From contig JAJEGO010000037.1 of the NCBI GenBank assembly GCA_022819805.1, forward strand, positions 1-44,463: DNA of 44,463 nt, written 5' to 3'. The notes beneath the pieces are model-generated. The model was given only the letters and a program-made list of their open reading frames with translations, did not search any database and was not told where the DNA came from. Shown here one piece after another: positions 20,491 through 28,687 of the stretch. A program made the position numbers and the translations under genes. Source of the DNA: Candidatus Dadabacteria bacterium (GTDB taxonomy: Bacteria; Desulfobacterota_D; UBA1144; Nemesobacterales; Nemesobacteraceae). How positions within the stretch are numbered: position 1 is the first letter of the stretch; each line of letters starts with the position of its first letter.

Positions 20491-20765
20491 TTCTCATCGT
20501 CCTCTATGAAGGGGATTTTGCGTTTGGACTTTCGGTTACGCGGGATTTCAAACTCCCCTGCCCGGGACATATTTTCAAGAAGCCACTGACCCATAGGCTT
20601 TTTAGGTGATTCCTTGATCTGCCACAAGTCGGAGGGTACAAGAATGAAGGATCTCCGTACTCCGATACGCTGAGGACCCTCTGTCTCGGCAAGCCTCAGT
20701 ATTTCGGAAAGCTTCGCTTTGGCCTCGGCTACAGTCCATACATGCTGGCTTTTGGAAGTGCTCAT
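20487..20765 (-). CDS. vapB: Antitoxin of the Phd/YefM type, partner of VapC
   Basis: The 92-residue protein has the Phd/YefM N-terminal DNA-binding fold, with VWTVAEAKAKLSEILRLAE at about residues 9-27, then strands around the segment FILVPSDLW. The basic and acidic C-terminal tail (residues 65-92) would wrap and inhibit the toxin. AAGGAG lies about 9 bases before the ATG. Antitoxins of this type bind their own promoter, and the tandem repeat at 20791-20810 is a good candidate operator. Confidence 0.88.
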   Translation of the reverse strand: MSTSKSQHVWTVAEAKAKLSEILRLAETEGPQRIGVRRSFILVPSDLWQIKESPKKPMGQWLLENMSRAGEFEIPRNRKSKRKIPFIEDDEK

Positions 20766-20790
20766 AGTTCTAACTCCTTTATATGTGCTA

Positions 20791-20832
20791 GTCTAGTATA
20801 GTCTAGTATATATAAAGGGTTTTTATTATCAA
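20791..20832 (-). promoter_or_regulatory. vapBC promoter and probable operator
   Basis: Two perfect tandem 10-bp repeats, GTCTAGTATA at 20791-20800 and 20801-20810, lie 25 bases before vapB. On the minus strand each ends in TATACT. The outer one (complement of 20805-20810) is 16 bases from TTGATA (complement of 20827-20832), so the repeats overlap the -10 box, as expected for autorepression by the antitoxin complex. Confidence 0.6.
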
Positions 20833-20843
20833 TCCCGATCATT

Positions 20844-20849
20844 TATAAT
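20844..20849 (+). promoter_or_regulatory. -10 box of rmuC
   Basis: TATAAT lies 12 bases before the rmuC ATG. Transcription would start about 6 bases before the codon, and no Shine-Dalgarno is present, so the message may be nearly leaderless. No clear -35 box is seen. The site shares the 96-base gap with the divergent vapBC promoter. Confidence 0.45.
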
Positions 20850-20861
20850 ATAAAACCTGTC

Positions 20862-22343
20862 ATGAATATCCCCGACCTACTTACTCATTTGGGAGCGATG
20901 GCGATTGTTGCCCTCGCGCTATCCTACTATCTGACTAGGGAAAGGGGCCGGCGCGAGTCGGCTGAAACCAAGCTTTCCTTCATCAGCGATGAACTCGAAG
21001 AGACAAGAAGCAAAAGTGCTCAACTTGAAGAACAACTTAAAAACTCGGTTGATGTCGCAAACACCCTTAACGCCGAGAAAGCTTCCCTTCAGTCCAGCAT
21101 AAAAGAAAAGGAAACCGCCATTGCCGACCGTGATTCAAGGATTTCCGGGTTGGAAAGACAGGTTAGCGAACTCGTATCTGAGGTTGCCAGAAAGGAAAGC
21201 GTACTTTCAGGTCTCAGTGCGACCATGGAGCAGGAAAGAAAGGGTTTCGAGGAAAAACTGACCATCCTGGATGAAGCGAAAAAAAGACTGGGTGACGAGT
21301 TTGAAAACCTAGGAAACAGGATTTTCGAGGATACGACCAAGAAATTCACCGACAAGAACAAAACGGACATGGAGACCCTTCTTAATCCCCTGCGCGAGCA
21401 GATAAAGGATTTCGAGAAGAAAGTCACCGATACCCACACGGAGGCGAGCAAAGACAGAGCTTCTCTGCAAACCCACATAGAAAATCTCAAGAAACTGGGC
21501 GAGCAGATGAGCCAGGAAGCCCTCAATCTCACCACGGCCCTCAAGGGAGAATCACAGACCCAGGGCGCCTGGGGCGAAATAGTGCTAGAGAAGGCCCTTG
21601 AGATGTCGGGGCTTTCCGAGGGCAGGGAGTATCACTCCCAGTCAAGCTACAAGGGGGGTAACGGCAATACCCTCCGGCCCGACGTGATCGTTCACCTCCC
21701 CGAGGGAAAAGACGTCATAATCGACTCCAAGGTCTCCCTCACGGCTTACGAGAGATACGTCTCCTGCGAGGATGAGGAGGAGAGGGAGAATTACCTGAAA
21801 CAGCACGTTTCATCGTTTCGAAACCACATAAAGGAACTCAGCGACAAGAGATATGAGGACATTCCCGAAATAACGAGCCTTAACTACGTTTTGATGTTCG
21901 TTCCGCTCGAGTCGGCTTTTATGGTGGCCATAGAGACGGAGAGGGGTCTTTACTCAGAGGCTTTTGAGAAAAACGTGATAATCGTCTGTCCATCGACCCT
22001 TCTCGCGACGCTGAGAACCATACACAGCATCTGGCAGTTTGAAGACCAGAACTCAAATGCCAGGGAGATAGCCGAAAGCGCCGGGAGGATGTACGACAAG
22101 TTCGCGACTTTCGTTGAGCATCTCGAGGAAGTCGGAAAGCGTATAGAACAGTCCAACAAAGCTTATCAGAGCGCGATGGGCAGCCTTTCCGAAGGCAAGG
22201 GCAATCTCGTGAAAAGAGCTTCAGATCTCAAGGAGTTGGGGGTAAAAGCTTCTAAGGAGCTTCCCCGGGACCTAGTGGAAAAATCCCGACTCTCCGGGCA
22301 CGCAGTTTCCTCCGGCAAGGAGGCGGATAACGGGTCGCAGTGA
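20862..22343 (+). CDS. rmuC: DNA recombination protein RmuC
   Basis: RmuC proteins limit DNA rearrangements at inverted repeats and are predicted nucleases anchored in the membrane. The 493-residue protein has a membrane segment at about residues 8-24, a long coiled coil at about 30-135 with further helices to 230, and the conserved RmuC domain at about 235-430 (GAWGEIVLEKALE, RPDVIVHLPEGKDVIIDSK, FVPLESAF). The C-terminal tail is variable as in the family. The ATG at 20862 gives the expected N-terminal anchor, although no ribosome binding site is visible. It is divergent from vapBC and followed by the reductase gene 76 bases later. Confidence 0.93.
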   Translation: MNIPDLLTHLGAMAIVALALSYYLTRERGRRESAETKLSFISDELEETRSKSAQLEEQLKNSVDVANTLNAEKASLQSSIKEKETAIADRDSRISGLERQVSELVSEVARKESVLSGLSATMEQERKGFEEKLTILDEAKKRLGDEFENLGNRIFEDTTKKFTDKNKTDMETLLNPLREQIKDFEKKVTDTHTEASKDRASLQTHIENLKKLGEQMSQEALNLTTALKGESQTQGAWGEIVLEKALEMSGLSEGREYHSQSSYKGGNGNTLRPDVIVHLPEGKDVIIDSKVSLTAYERYVSCEDEEERENYLKQHVSSFRNHIKELSDKRYEDIPEITSLNYVLMFVPLESAFMVAIETERGLYSEAFEKNVIIVCPSTLLATLRTIHSIWQFEDQNSNAREIAESAGRMYDKFATFVEHLEEVGKRIEQSNKAYQSAMGSLSEGKGNLVKRASDLKELGVKASKELPRDLVEKSRLSGHAVSSGKEADNGSQ

Positions 22344-22419
22344 TCTTTTCGATTTAGAAAAAGAGGGGGAATCATGTACGATTTCACCCTTAATTTCCAT
22401 ACGTAAGGAGTAAAGCAGA

Positions 22420-23220
22420 TTGTTTGAAAATTCTCTTAAAAACAGTTGGGCACTCGTGCTCGGTTCCTCAAGCGGCTTCGGGGAGGCCTGCAGTCTTGAG
22501 CTTGCGCGCCGCGGAATGAACATTTTCGGCGTGCACCTTGACCGAAGGGGCACCATGGCGAAGGTAGAGGGCATAGTGGAGGAGATAAAGAGCACGGGAA
22601 GCCAGGTGAAATTCTATAACGTAAACGTGGCCGACGCCGAGAAAAGGCAGGAGGTTATCGCGGATATAAAAGACGTTGTAGGACAAGACGGCTCACAGGT
22701 AAAGGTAATGATACACTCCGTGGCTTTCGGGACGCTTAAGCACTACATTGCGGATGAGCGCAAAGACGTTCTTAACACCAGAAACATCGACATGACCCTT
22801 GATGTAATGGCTCACAGCATCATTTACTGGGCGCAGGATCTTGTTATGGAAGGAGTGATGGGCGAGGGCGGGAGAATATTCGCCATGACGAGTGCTGGGA
22901 GCCACAAGGTGTGGCCCACGTACGGCGCGGTATCGGCCGCCAAGGCGGCCATAGAGGCCCACATACGCCAGCTCGCCGTAGAACTCGCCCCCCGCGGGGT
23001 TACCGCGAACTCGATAATGGCAGGGGTAACCGACACTCCCGCGCTGAGAAAGATTCCGGAAAACGACAAGCTGATCGACCACGCTCTCCGGGCAAACCCT
23101 TCGGGAAGACTGACGACCACAGAAGACGTGGCAAAAGCAATTGCCATTCTCTCCCTTGACGAAGCCTCCTGGATCACCGGCAATGTTATAGGGGTTGACG
23201 GCGGAGAAGACCTTGTCTAA
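22420..23220 (+). CDS. Enoyl-[acyl-carrier-protein] reductase-like SDR (FabL type)
   Basis: The 266-residue protein is a short-chain dehydrogenase with the nucleotide-binding GSSSGFGEA near the N-terminus. The active site reads TSAGS (S158, S161) and Y168-x6-K175, and a Y-x6-K spacing is typical of enoyl-ACP reductases rather than the Y-x3-K of most SDRs. The segment IEAHIRQLAVELAPRGVTAN and the ending GGEDLV resemble Bacillus FabL, which reduces the trans-2-enoyl-ACP double bond in fatty acid elongation with NADPH. The start is TTG at 22420: TAAGGAG ends 9 bases before it and no ATG is available. The DoxX gene follows after 28 bases. The function is inferred from motifs and related SDR activities cannot be excluded. 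Confidence 0.82.
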   Translation: MFENSLKNSWALVLGSSSGFGEACSLELARRGMNIFGVHLDRRGTMAKVEGIVEEIKSTGSQVKFYNVNVADAEKRQEVIADIKDVVGQDGSQVKVMIHSVAFGTLKHYIADERKDVLNTRNIDMTLDVMAHSIIYWAQDLVMEGVMGEGGRIFAMTSAGSHKVWPTYGAVSAAKAAIEAHIRQLAVELAPRGVTANSIMAGVTDTPALRKIPENDKLIDHALRANPSGRLTTTEDVAKAIAILSLDEASWITGNVIGVDGGEDLV

Positions 23221-23248
23221 TAGGTCTGCTTAGTATAAATTTAAGACT

Positions 23249-23671
23249 ATGTTGAGTTATGGCAGAAACAGGGATGTTGATCTAGGAGTTTTTCTGCTCA
23301 GAGTAGGTTTTGGCTTCTCGATGCTGATTTTCCACGGTTACGGAAAGCTGGTCGGGGGTCCTGAAAGGTGGGCTAAAGTCGGGGGGGCACTGCAGACCTT
23401 CGGCATTGATTTTTATCCGGTTTTCTGGGGTTTTATGGCGGCTTTTGCCGAGTTTTTCTGTTCGGCCTTCATAATCGCGGGGATTTTCTTTATGCCCGCG
23501 ACTTTTCTTCTGACCGTTAACATGATCGTGGCAGTTCTCTTTCACCTGTATCTTCCGGAAGAGTCATCTGCGGCGGGATGGCAAGGGGCTTCAAACGCGA
23601 TTGAATATCTCTTTGTTTACATCGTATTGATGATTACCGGCCCTGGAAGGTACAAGATAAACTTGGGCTGA
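23249..23671 (+). CDS. DoxX family membrane protein
   Basis: This 140-residue protein has four hydrophobic helices at about 13-33, 57-80, 84-105 and 118-135, and the DoxX N-terminal pattern LLRVGFGFSMLIFHGYGKL followed by GGPERW. DoxX proteins are small inner-membrane proteins, linked in various organisms to thiol or sulfur redox or to carotenoid and quinol chemistry; the function here cannot be read. It is probably co-transcribed with the upstream reductase. A short spacer with a hairpin separates it from the following lipoprotein gene. Confidence 0.88.
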   Translation: MLSYGRNRDVDLGVFLLRVGFGFSMLIFHGYGKLVGGPERWAKVGGALQTFGIDFYPVFWGFMAAFAEFFCSAFIIAGIFFMPATFLLTVNMIVAVLFHLYLPEESSAAGWQGASNAIEYLFVYIVLMITGPGRYKINLG

Positions 23672-23788
23672 CAGTTTTTGCTTGAGTCCATTATCATTGT
23701 GGACCTAGTGAAACCACATACTCTAGGCTTCTTCCAGTAAATAGACTTGGATCTGGAACAATATGCATTCTTGGGATTATCCTTCAGG

Positions 23789-23835
23789 CAAGACCCTGCA
23801 AGTTTAGTTTGAAGACAAAGAGGTCTTGGATTTTT
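23789..23835 (+). terminator. Possible terminator before the lipoprotein gene
   Basis: CAAGACC (23789-23795) and GGTCTTG (23822-23828) are perfectly complementary across a 26-base loop and are followed by GATTTTT. The long loop makes it weak. It lies 20 bases before the next ATG and could equally be a leader structure. Confidence 0.3.
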
Positions 23836-23854
23836 AAAAGCGTAAGATATAACC

Positions 23855-25081
23855 ATGTCCAAAAACCGTAGAATCGGTTCCTTTATCTCATTTATGGCTA
23901 TAGTGCCGGTCGTTTTGGTGATGTCCGGCTGCCAAACTCTGAATTGGAACGAAAAATGGCAAAGCAACTTTATTGATCAAATGGCTGTGGCCAGAGACAG
24001 TCAGATGCTTAAAAATCTGGTGCGCATGCGCTATGGAGCACCCCCTGTATTTACAACTGTTGGAACGGTAACGGAAAAATATAAACAGGCACCGAGTCAA
24101 GTTTCATTAACCGGTGCGGTAAGCAGCGTCCTCGGCTCCTCAGTAGACAATAGCGCGCAAAGCGAAAATAATCTCTTGGGGCAGGTGGGAATAGGCGGCG
24201 CCCGTGAAACTACCGTTCAATACAGTCCGCTTGTCGGCAAGGAACTCAATGAGACCATGAATCAACGTTTGGGACTGGAGACGGTGTTTGCTCTTACCCA
24301 ATCAGGGTTTTCGATAGAACGCGTTCTGGCGATAACGGTTGAACGCTTCGGCCCTGCGTTAAACGCTCCGTTCGCATCCGGACCTACCCCGGATGATTTA
24401 CCAGAGCAGGAAGAATTCAACAAATACGAAGAGATACTTGTCGCATTAAGAGGTTTGAGACAACAAAATAAAATAAGATTTCTCAATGCCAGTCCTGATG
24501 AGATCTGCCCCTCTGCAGAAACCAAAAAAGAAGAATCGTCGATAATGGCCTGCTTTCTGGATGAAAACGATTGCCTGTGCGAAAGCAGTAATGACCCGCA
24601 ATGGAAAAAGTTGACGAACCTTTTGAAGGCTGAAGACAGTAAAGGAGTTTTAATGCTGACCGGCTCTGAAGCTGGGTCCGGTTCCGAAATAAAAGTGAGA
24701 ACCCGCTCATTGTTCGGAATAATGCATTATCTGTCGCAGAACGTAAAAGTGCCCGATGGGGACAGGGAAATAGTCAAAACCTCAAAGATCAGGAACGGTG
24801 GAGGTTGCGGGGAAGAAGGCGAAAAGCGAGATGGCTGGGACTGCAGTCCCGCTGGACAGCGATTTGAAGTCGTATCAAGCGATACGCAGCCTCGGATGAT
24901 TTGTTCAGGCCCCAAGACTGCTGAAGACTGCGCTTCGGTCGTTGCCAGACATAACGGTCACTGGTTTTACATAGACGCCAAGGATCATAACAGCAAAGCG
25001 ACTTTCGCGCTGCTGACAAAGTTATTTGAGATACAGATCTCCGGCAGGGAAACGAATCAGGGCGTTTTTCTTGTTCAGTAA
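23855..25081 (+). CDS. Lipoprotein of unknown function
   Basis: The 408-residue protein has a basic N-terminus, a hydrophobic stretch and the lipobox MSGC with Cys26, so it is a lipoprotein. The mature part begins with a segment LKNLVRMRYGAPPVF, then a Ser/Gly-rich stretch (about 80-125) and a region LVGKELNETMNQRLGLETVFALTQSGFSIERVLAITVERFG, a pattern I associate with a widespread but uncharacterised Gram-negative lipoprotein family. Between about 205 and 360 there are 10 cysteines (for example CFLDENDCLC and CGEEGEKRDGWDC), suggesting disulfides and extracytoplasmic location. No catalytic motif is seen. The start has no clear ribosome binding site. It is convergent with the hydantoinase-dipeptidase gene. 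Confidence 0.75.
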   Translation: MSKNRRIGSFISFMAIVPVVLVMSGCQTLNWNEKWQSNFIDQMAVARDSQMLKNLVRMRYGAPPVFTTVGTVTEKYKQAPSQVSLTGAVSSVLGSSVDNSAQSENNLLGQVGIGGARETTVQYSPLVGKELNETMNQRLGLETVFALTQSGFSIERVLAITVERFGPALNAPFASGPTPDDLPEQEEFNKYEEILVALRGLRQQNKIRFLNASPDEICPSAETKKEESSIMACFLDENDCLCESSNDPQWKKLTNLLKAEDSKGVLMLTGSEAGSGSEIKVRTRSLFGIMHYLSQNVKVPDGDREIVKTSKIRNGGGCGEEGEKRDGWDCSPAGQRFEVVSSDTQPRMICSGPKTAEDCASVVARHNGHWFYIDAKDHNSKATFALLTKLFEIQISGRETNQGVFLVQ

Positions 25082-25136
25082 ACTTGCCCATGTCAGCAGA
25101 AAGATACGTGGGTTCGTGTAAAGCATCGGCGATACG

Positions 25137-27668
25137 TTACTCGATGTCGTCCGGTACTTTTTCAAGGTTCGTTTTTATTGCCCTAAGGAAGTTCTTCCCC
25201 ATTACTTTTTCCACAACCCCCCTAGGATACCCCTTGCCGAGAAGGTACTCGGAGAGCGCGGGAAGTCGGGATATATGCCTCATCTCCTCGGGGAAATCCT
25301 TTATGGGCGCTCCATCCATGTCGGTTCCCACTCCCACGTGATCCTCGCCGCAGACGCTTATGATGTGGTCTATGTGGGCGTAAATGTCTTCAAGGGTGGC
25401 CAAACCCTCTCCTTGCCTTAGAAATTTTCCGTAGAAGACAACCCCGATCACCCCGCCTCTTTCGGAGATGGCGCGAAGCTGCTCGTCGCGCAGGTTCCTC
25501 GGGTGATCCACAAGGGCCCTTGAATTCGAGTGGGTCGCAACGGGTATGAGCTCGGTGAGTTCCACGCTCTCCCAGAAACATTTCTCGTTGAGGTGGGAGA
25601 GATCAAGCGTGATCCCCAGGGCGTTCATCCGGCGGAGAAGCTCCTTTCCCTGCGGGGAGAGTCCCCGTTTGCTTTCGGGCCCGGACGCGTAGATGTTTCT
25701 GTTGTTCCAGGAGAGTCCGACCGCCCGGACGCCTCTTTTCTGGTATTCAATAAGATGTTCCGGGTTCGAGACGGGGTCCGCTCCCTCCATGAGAGTGAAA
25801 AACCCGATTTTTCCCCCTTCGCTCAGCGTGTCTATGTCTTGTCTGGTTCTTATCTGAAAGACGTCCTCTGAGTGCTCCCTGTATATGTCGTCGTATACGT
25901 CAAGCTGGGCCATGGCCTCGGCTACCGAGCCCTCGGGTTTGTGCTTTGGGTGAATGAAGATGGTGTTGAAAACTACCCTCGCCCCGCTCTGTCTTAGTCC
26001 GGGCAGGGTTATCATGCAGGGACCCTCGGGATTCTCGAAATCCCTTTTGTAGTGGCGCAGGTGAAAGGCTATGTCCTGGTGAGCGTCAATGGTGAAAAAA
26101 GTCGCGGGAGCGGGGGTTCCCCATCCTCCTCCTCCCGGAGTCTCGATCCTCACCGCTTCTCCGGCCTTCACGGAAATAGAGCACTTCGCGGGCAGTTTTT
26201 TCTCCTCTCCGGCCGACACAAGCGTGTTCTCCCCGCTCGCTCCGTCTTCTCCGCCCCGGGCTCCCCAGGGACTCCTCTCCCTTCTCTCGGTTATAAGGGA
26301 AACATGGGAGTCCTCAAGGAACCTGTACTGTCTCGTGATTCCGTCCCCTCCCGGGAACCTGCCCGCTCCTCCAGACCCCTTTCTCACGGAATATGATTCC
26401 ACCATTACGGGAAGCTCCCTCTCGATCGCCTCAACCGGGGTGTTGAGCGTGTTCGTCATGTGCGTGTGCACGGCGTTTGCTCCGTCGGCATTTGACCGTC
26501 CTCCCATCCCGCCGGCTATGGTTTCGTAGTAGGCGTAGGAGGAGTCAGCAGGGGTATTCCCCGGAGAGCCGAACGCCAGGTTGCTCATTGTTCCGGCGCT
26601 TGCCGCCTGTATCGTCTCGGGGATTGCCTGCGCGAGCGCCCCGAACACCACGTCGACTACCCTCTGGGACGTCTCGACGTTCCCGCCGACAACCGCGCTT
26701 GGGAATCGGGCGTTAAGAACAGAGTCCCGATCGACCTTTATTTCAATGGGCCTGAGAGTTCCCGAGTTAAGAGGCGTGTCTTCGCCCGAGAGGCACTGAA
26801 AACAGTACAGAACCGCGGAGGTAGTTACGCTCAGGGGAGCGTTAAGACATCCTTTGACTTTTTTCGAGCTTCCCCTGAAATCCACGGTCGCCGAGTTCCC
26901 GTTTATTTTTACTTTTACCTTTATGGGTATATCCCTGGTTCCCGCCCCGTCGTCTTCAAGATAGTCCGTGAAGACGTAGCTGCCGTCCGGTATTTTCTCT
27001 ATGGCGCTTCTCACGAGCCTCTCCCCGTAGTCAAGAAGCCCGGAAGCCGCGAGGTTTATCTTCTCCAGGGAATGTTTTTCAAGAAGCTCCCGCATCCTCT
27101 TCTCCCCGGTGTCAAGCGAGGCTATCTGCGCCCGAAGGTCCCCCTCTCTTTCCTCATGATCCCTGGTTGAGCGGATTATCTCCTGGAGCAGGGTTTCTTT
27201 CAGTACTCCCTCTTCCCGTATCCTCGTCGGGGGTATTATGATCCCCTCTTCGTGTATTGTCGTTGAGAGCGGCAGGGATCCGGGGGTAGCGCCCCCTATG
27301 TCCGCGTGGTGGGCGCGCGAGGCGAGCAGAAACTCGGGTTTCCCCTGAACGAACACGGGCGCGACGCAGGTTACGTCAGGAAGATGTGTTCCTCCGCGAA
27401 ACGGGTCGTTGAGGATGAAAACGTCTCCCGGGGAGAGGTTCTCCGTCGCTACCGACCTTGCGGCAAACGACATTGACCCGAGGTGTATGGGGATATGGGC
27501 CGCCTGGGCGATCATATCCCCCTCTGAGTTGAATATGGCGCAGGAGAGGTCCCTTCTCTCCTTTATGTTCGGAGAGAATCCGGCTCTCACCAGGACCGAG
27601 CCCATCTCCTCGGCGATTGTTCCGAGAAGGTTGTTGAAAATCTCGAGTTCGAAAAGTTTGAGTTCCAT
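25137..27668 (-). CDS. Fusion of hydantoinase B/oxoprolinase with a membrane-type dipeptidase
   Basis: Residues 1 to about 520 are a complete hydantoinase B domain (N-methylhydantoinase/5-oxoprolinase beta): NLLGTIAEEMGSVLVRAGFS, ILNDPFRGGTHLPDV, and the typical terminal GGGGWGTP. Residues from about 524 to 843 are a renal/membrane dipeptidase (peptidase M19) with its zinc ligands in place: H530 and D532 (DAHQD), Glu in LMEGAD, His in LDLSH, His in ATHSNSR and Asp in GTDMDGAP. There is no linker and no stop at the junction. HyuB needs HyuA, which is absent here. The fusion would link ATP-dependent or metal-dependent ring opening of a cyclic amide to dipeptide cleavage, perhaps in salvage of modified peptides; that is inference. 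No signal peptide is present, so it is cytoplasmic. The start is preceded by a hairpin and no Shine-Dalgarno. Confidence 0.88.
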   Translation of the reverse strand: MELKLFELEIFNNLLGTIAEEMGSVLVRAGFSPNIKERRDLSCAIFNSEGDMIAQAAHIPIHLGSMSFAARSVATENLSPGDVFILNDPFRGGTHLPDVTCVAPVFVQGKPEFLLASRAHHADIGGATPGSLPLSTTIHEEGIIIPPTRIREEGVLKETLLQEIIRSTRDHEEREGDLRAQIASLDTGEKRMRELLEKHSLEKINLAASGLLDYGERLVRSAIEKIPDGSYVFTDYLEDDGAGTRDIPIKVKVKINGNSATVDFRGSSKKVKGCLNAPLSVTTSAVLYCFQCLSGEDTPLNSGTLRPIEIKVDRDSVLNARFPSAVVGGNVETSQRVVDVVFGALAQAIPETIQAASAGTMSNLAFGSPGNTPADSSYAYYETIAGGMGGRSNADGANAVHTHMTNTLNTPVEAIERELPVMVESYSVRKGSGGAGRFPGGDGITRQYRFLEDSHVSLITERRERSPWGARGGEDGASGENTLVSAGEEKKLPAKCSISVKAGEAVRIETPGGGGWGTPAPATFFTIDAHQDIAFHLRHYKRDFENPEGPCMITLPGLRQSGARVVFNTIFIHPKHKPEGSVAEAMAQLDVYDDIYREHSEDVFQIRTRQDIDTLSEGGKIGFFTLMEGADPVSNPEHLIEYQKRGVRAVGLSWNNRNIYASGPESKRGLSPQGKELLRRMNALGITLDLSHLNEKCFWESVELTELIPVATHSNSRALVDHPRNLRDEQLRAISERGGVIGVVFYGKFLRQGEGLATLEDIYAHIDHIISVCGEDHVGVGTDMDGAPIKDFPEEMRHISRLPALSEYLLGKGYPRGVVEKVMGKNFLRAIKTNLEKVPDDIE

Positions 27669-27704
27669 ACGGGCAAAAGAATAACCAATTTAGGGATTGC
27701 CCGT
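27669..27704 (-). promoter_or_regulatory. Hairpin abutting the start codon of the fusion gene
   Basis: On the minus strand ACGGGCAA (complement of 27697-27704) and TTGCCCGT (complement of 27669-27676) are perfectly complementary, and the second arm ends at the base before the ATG. No Shine-Dalgarno can be seen. It may control translation; it has no T-run after it, so it is not a terminator of sucD. Confidence 0.45.
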
Positions 27705-27741
27705 GTGAGTATCAGGATTCGCAGCGTTAAGCTAGGGGGCG

Positions 27742-28611
27742 TTACGAGATCGCGCTTTTAAGCGCCTCTCCCATCTCAGCCGGACTCTTGCAGGTGGTGA
27801 CCCCGGCGCGCTCGAGTGCCTGGAACTTGTCTTCCGCGCTTCCCGAACTCCCGGAGATGATGGCTCCCGCGTGACCCATTCTTTTTCCCTTGGGCGCCGT
27901 GGCTCCCGCGATAAAAGCGGCTATGGGCTTTGTGAAGCTCTCGCTTATGTACTCCGCTGCCTCTTCCTCGTCAGAACCCCCGATTTCCCCTATCATTACA
28001 ACCGCGTCTGTGTCCGGGTCGTCCTCAAAGAGGGAGAGCGCGTCAATAAACGTGGTTCCGATCACGGGGTCGCCTCCTATTCCCAGGCAGGTCGATTGTC
28101 CTATGTCGAGATTGGTAAGCTGCCAGACGGCCTCGTAGGTAAGCGTTCCACTTCTTGAGATTATTCCCACTCTTCCGGGCTTATGGATGTACCCCGGCAT
28201 TATTCCCACCTTGGCCTCTCCGGGTGTTATGACGCCCGGGCAGTTGGGTCCCACGAGCCTCGCGGGAGAGCCCCTCATGTATTCCTTTACCCTTACCACA
28301 TCCAGTGTGGGTATCCCCTCGGTTATGCAGATTACGAGTTCAACGCCTGAATCAAGCGCCTCGAGCATTGAATCCATCGCGAACGCCGCGGGAACGAACA
28401 CCAGGGAGACGTTCGCCCCGGTTTCCCGCACCGCTTCGTCCATGGTGTCGAAAACCGGGAACCCTTCGACGCTGCTTCCGCCTTTTCCGGGCGTTACGCC
28501 GCCGACGACGTTGGTTCCGTACTCACGGCACTGGGTCGCGTGGAAAAGCCCCGCGCTGCCCGTTATTCCCTGCACCAGAACTTTGGAGTCTTTATTGACG
28601 AGAATGCTTAT
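27742..28611 (-). CDS. sucD: Succinyl-CoA ligase, ADP-forming, alpha subunit
   Basis: SucD carries the CoA site and the histidine that is phosphorylated in the TCA-cycle conversion of succinyl-CoA to succinate with ATP or GTP formation. Motifs are [29 protein letters not shown] and [17 protein letters not shown]. No ATG, GTG or TTG lies at the expected start. The frame continues upstream of the GTG at 28575 as [14 protein letters not shown], and the codon before Ser is ATA (28609-28611) where the family has Met. Counting from this ATA the protein has 289 residues and the active histidine is residue 247, exactly as in E. coli. GGGAG lies about 10 bases upstream. Starting at the GTG would remove a conserved strand. 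sucC is not adjacent. Confidence 0.88.
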   Translation of the reverse strand: MSILVNKDSKVLVQGITGSAGLFHATQCREYGTNVVGGVTPGKGGSSVEGFPVFDTMDEAVRETGANVSLVFVPAAFAMDSMLEALDSGVELVICITEGIPTLDVVRVKEYMRGSPARLVGPNCPGVITPGEAKVGIMPGYIHKPGRVGIISRSGTLTYEAVWQLTNLDIGQSTCLGIGGDPVIGTTFIDALSLFEDDPDTDAVVMIGEIGGSDEEEAAEYISESFTKPIAAFIAGATAPKGKRMGHAGAIISGSSGSAEDKFQALERAGVTTCKSPAEMGEALKSAIS

Positions 28612-28618
28612 TTTTCCG

Positions 28619-28661
28619 GTTCTCCCTTGCGAACTTCACTGCTCTTCAAATGAGGGAGAAC
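28619..28661 (-). promoter_or_regulatory. Hairpin that covers the sucD ribosome binding site
   Basis: On the minus strand GTTCTCCCT (complement of 28653-28661) and AGGGAGAAC (complement of 28619-28627) form a perfect 9-bp stem with a 25-base loop. The second arm is the only Shine-Dalgarno of sucD, 7 bases before the ATA codon. A transcript beginning upstream would therefore hide the site. Confidence 0.5.
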
Positions 28662-28687
28662 TATAACATGCCTGTCCGTTTTTTCAA
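28660..28687 (-). promoter_or_regulatory. Putative sucD promoter
   Basis: TTGAAA (complement of 28682-28687) and TATAGT (complement of 28660-28665) are 16 bases apart. Transcription from it would start near 28653, just inside the left arm of the hairpin, so this promoter would make a message in which the ribosome site is free. The stretch from there to 28882 holds no gene. Confidence 0.4.
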
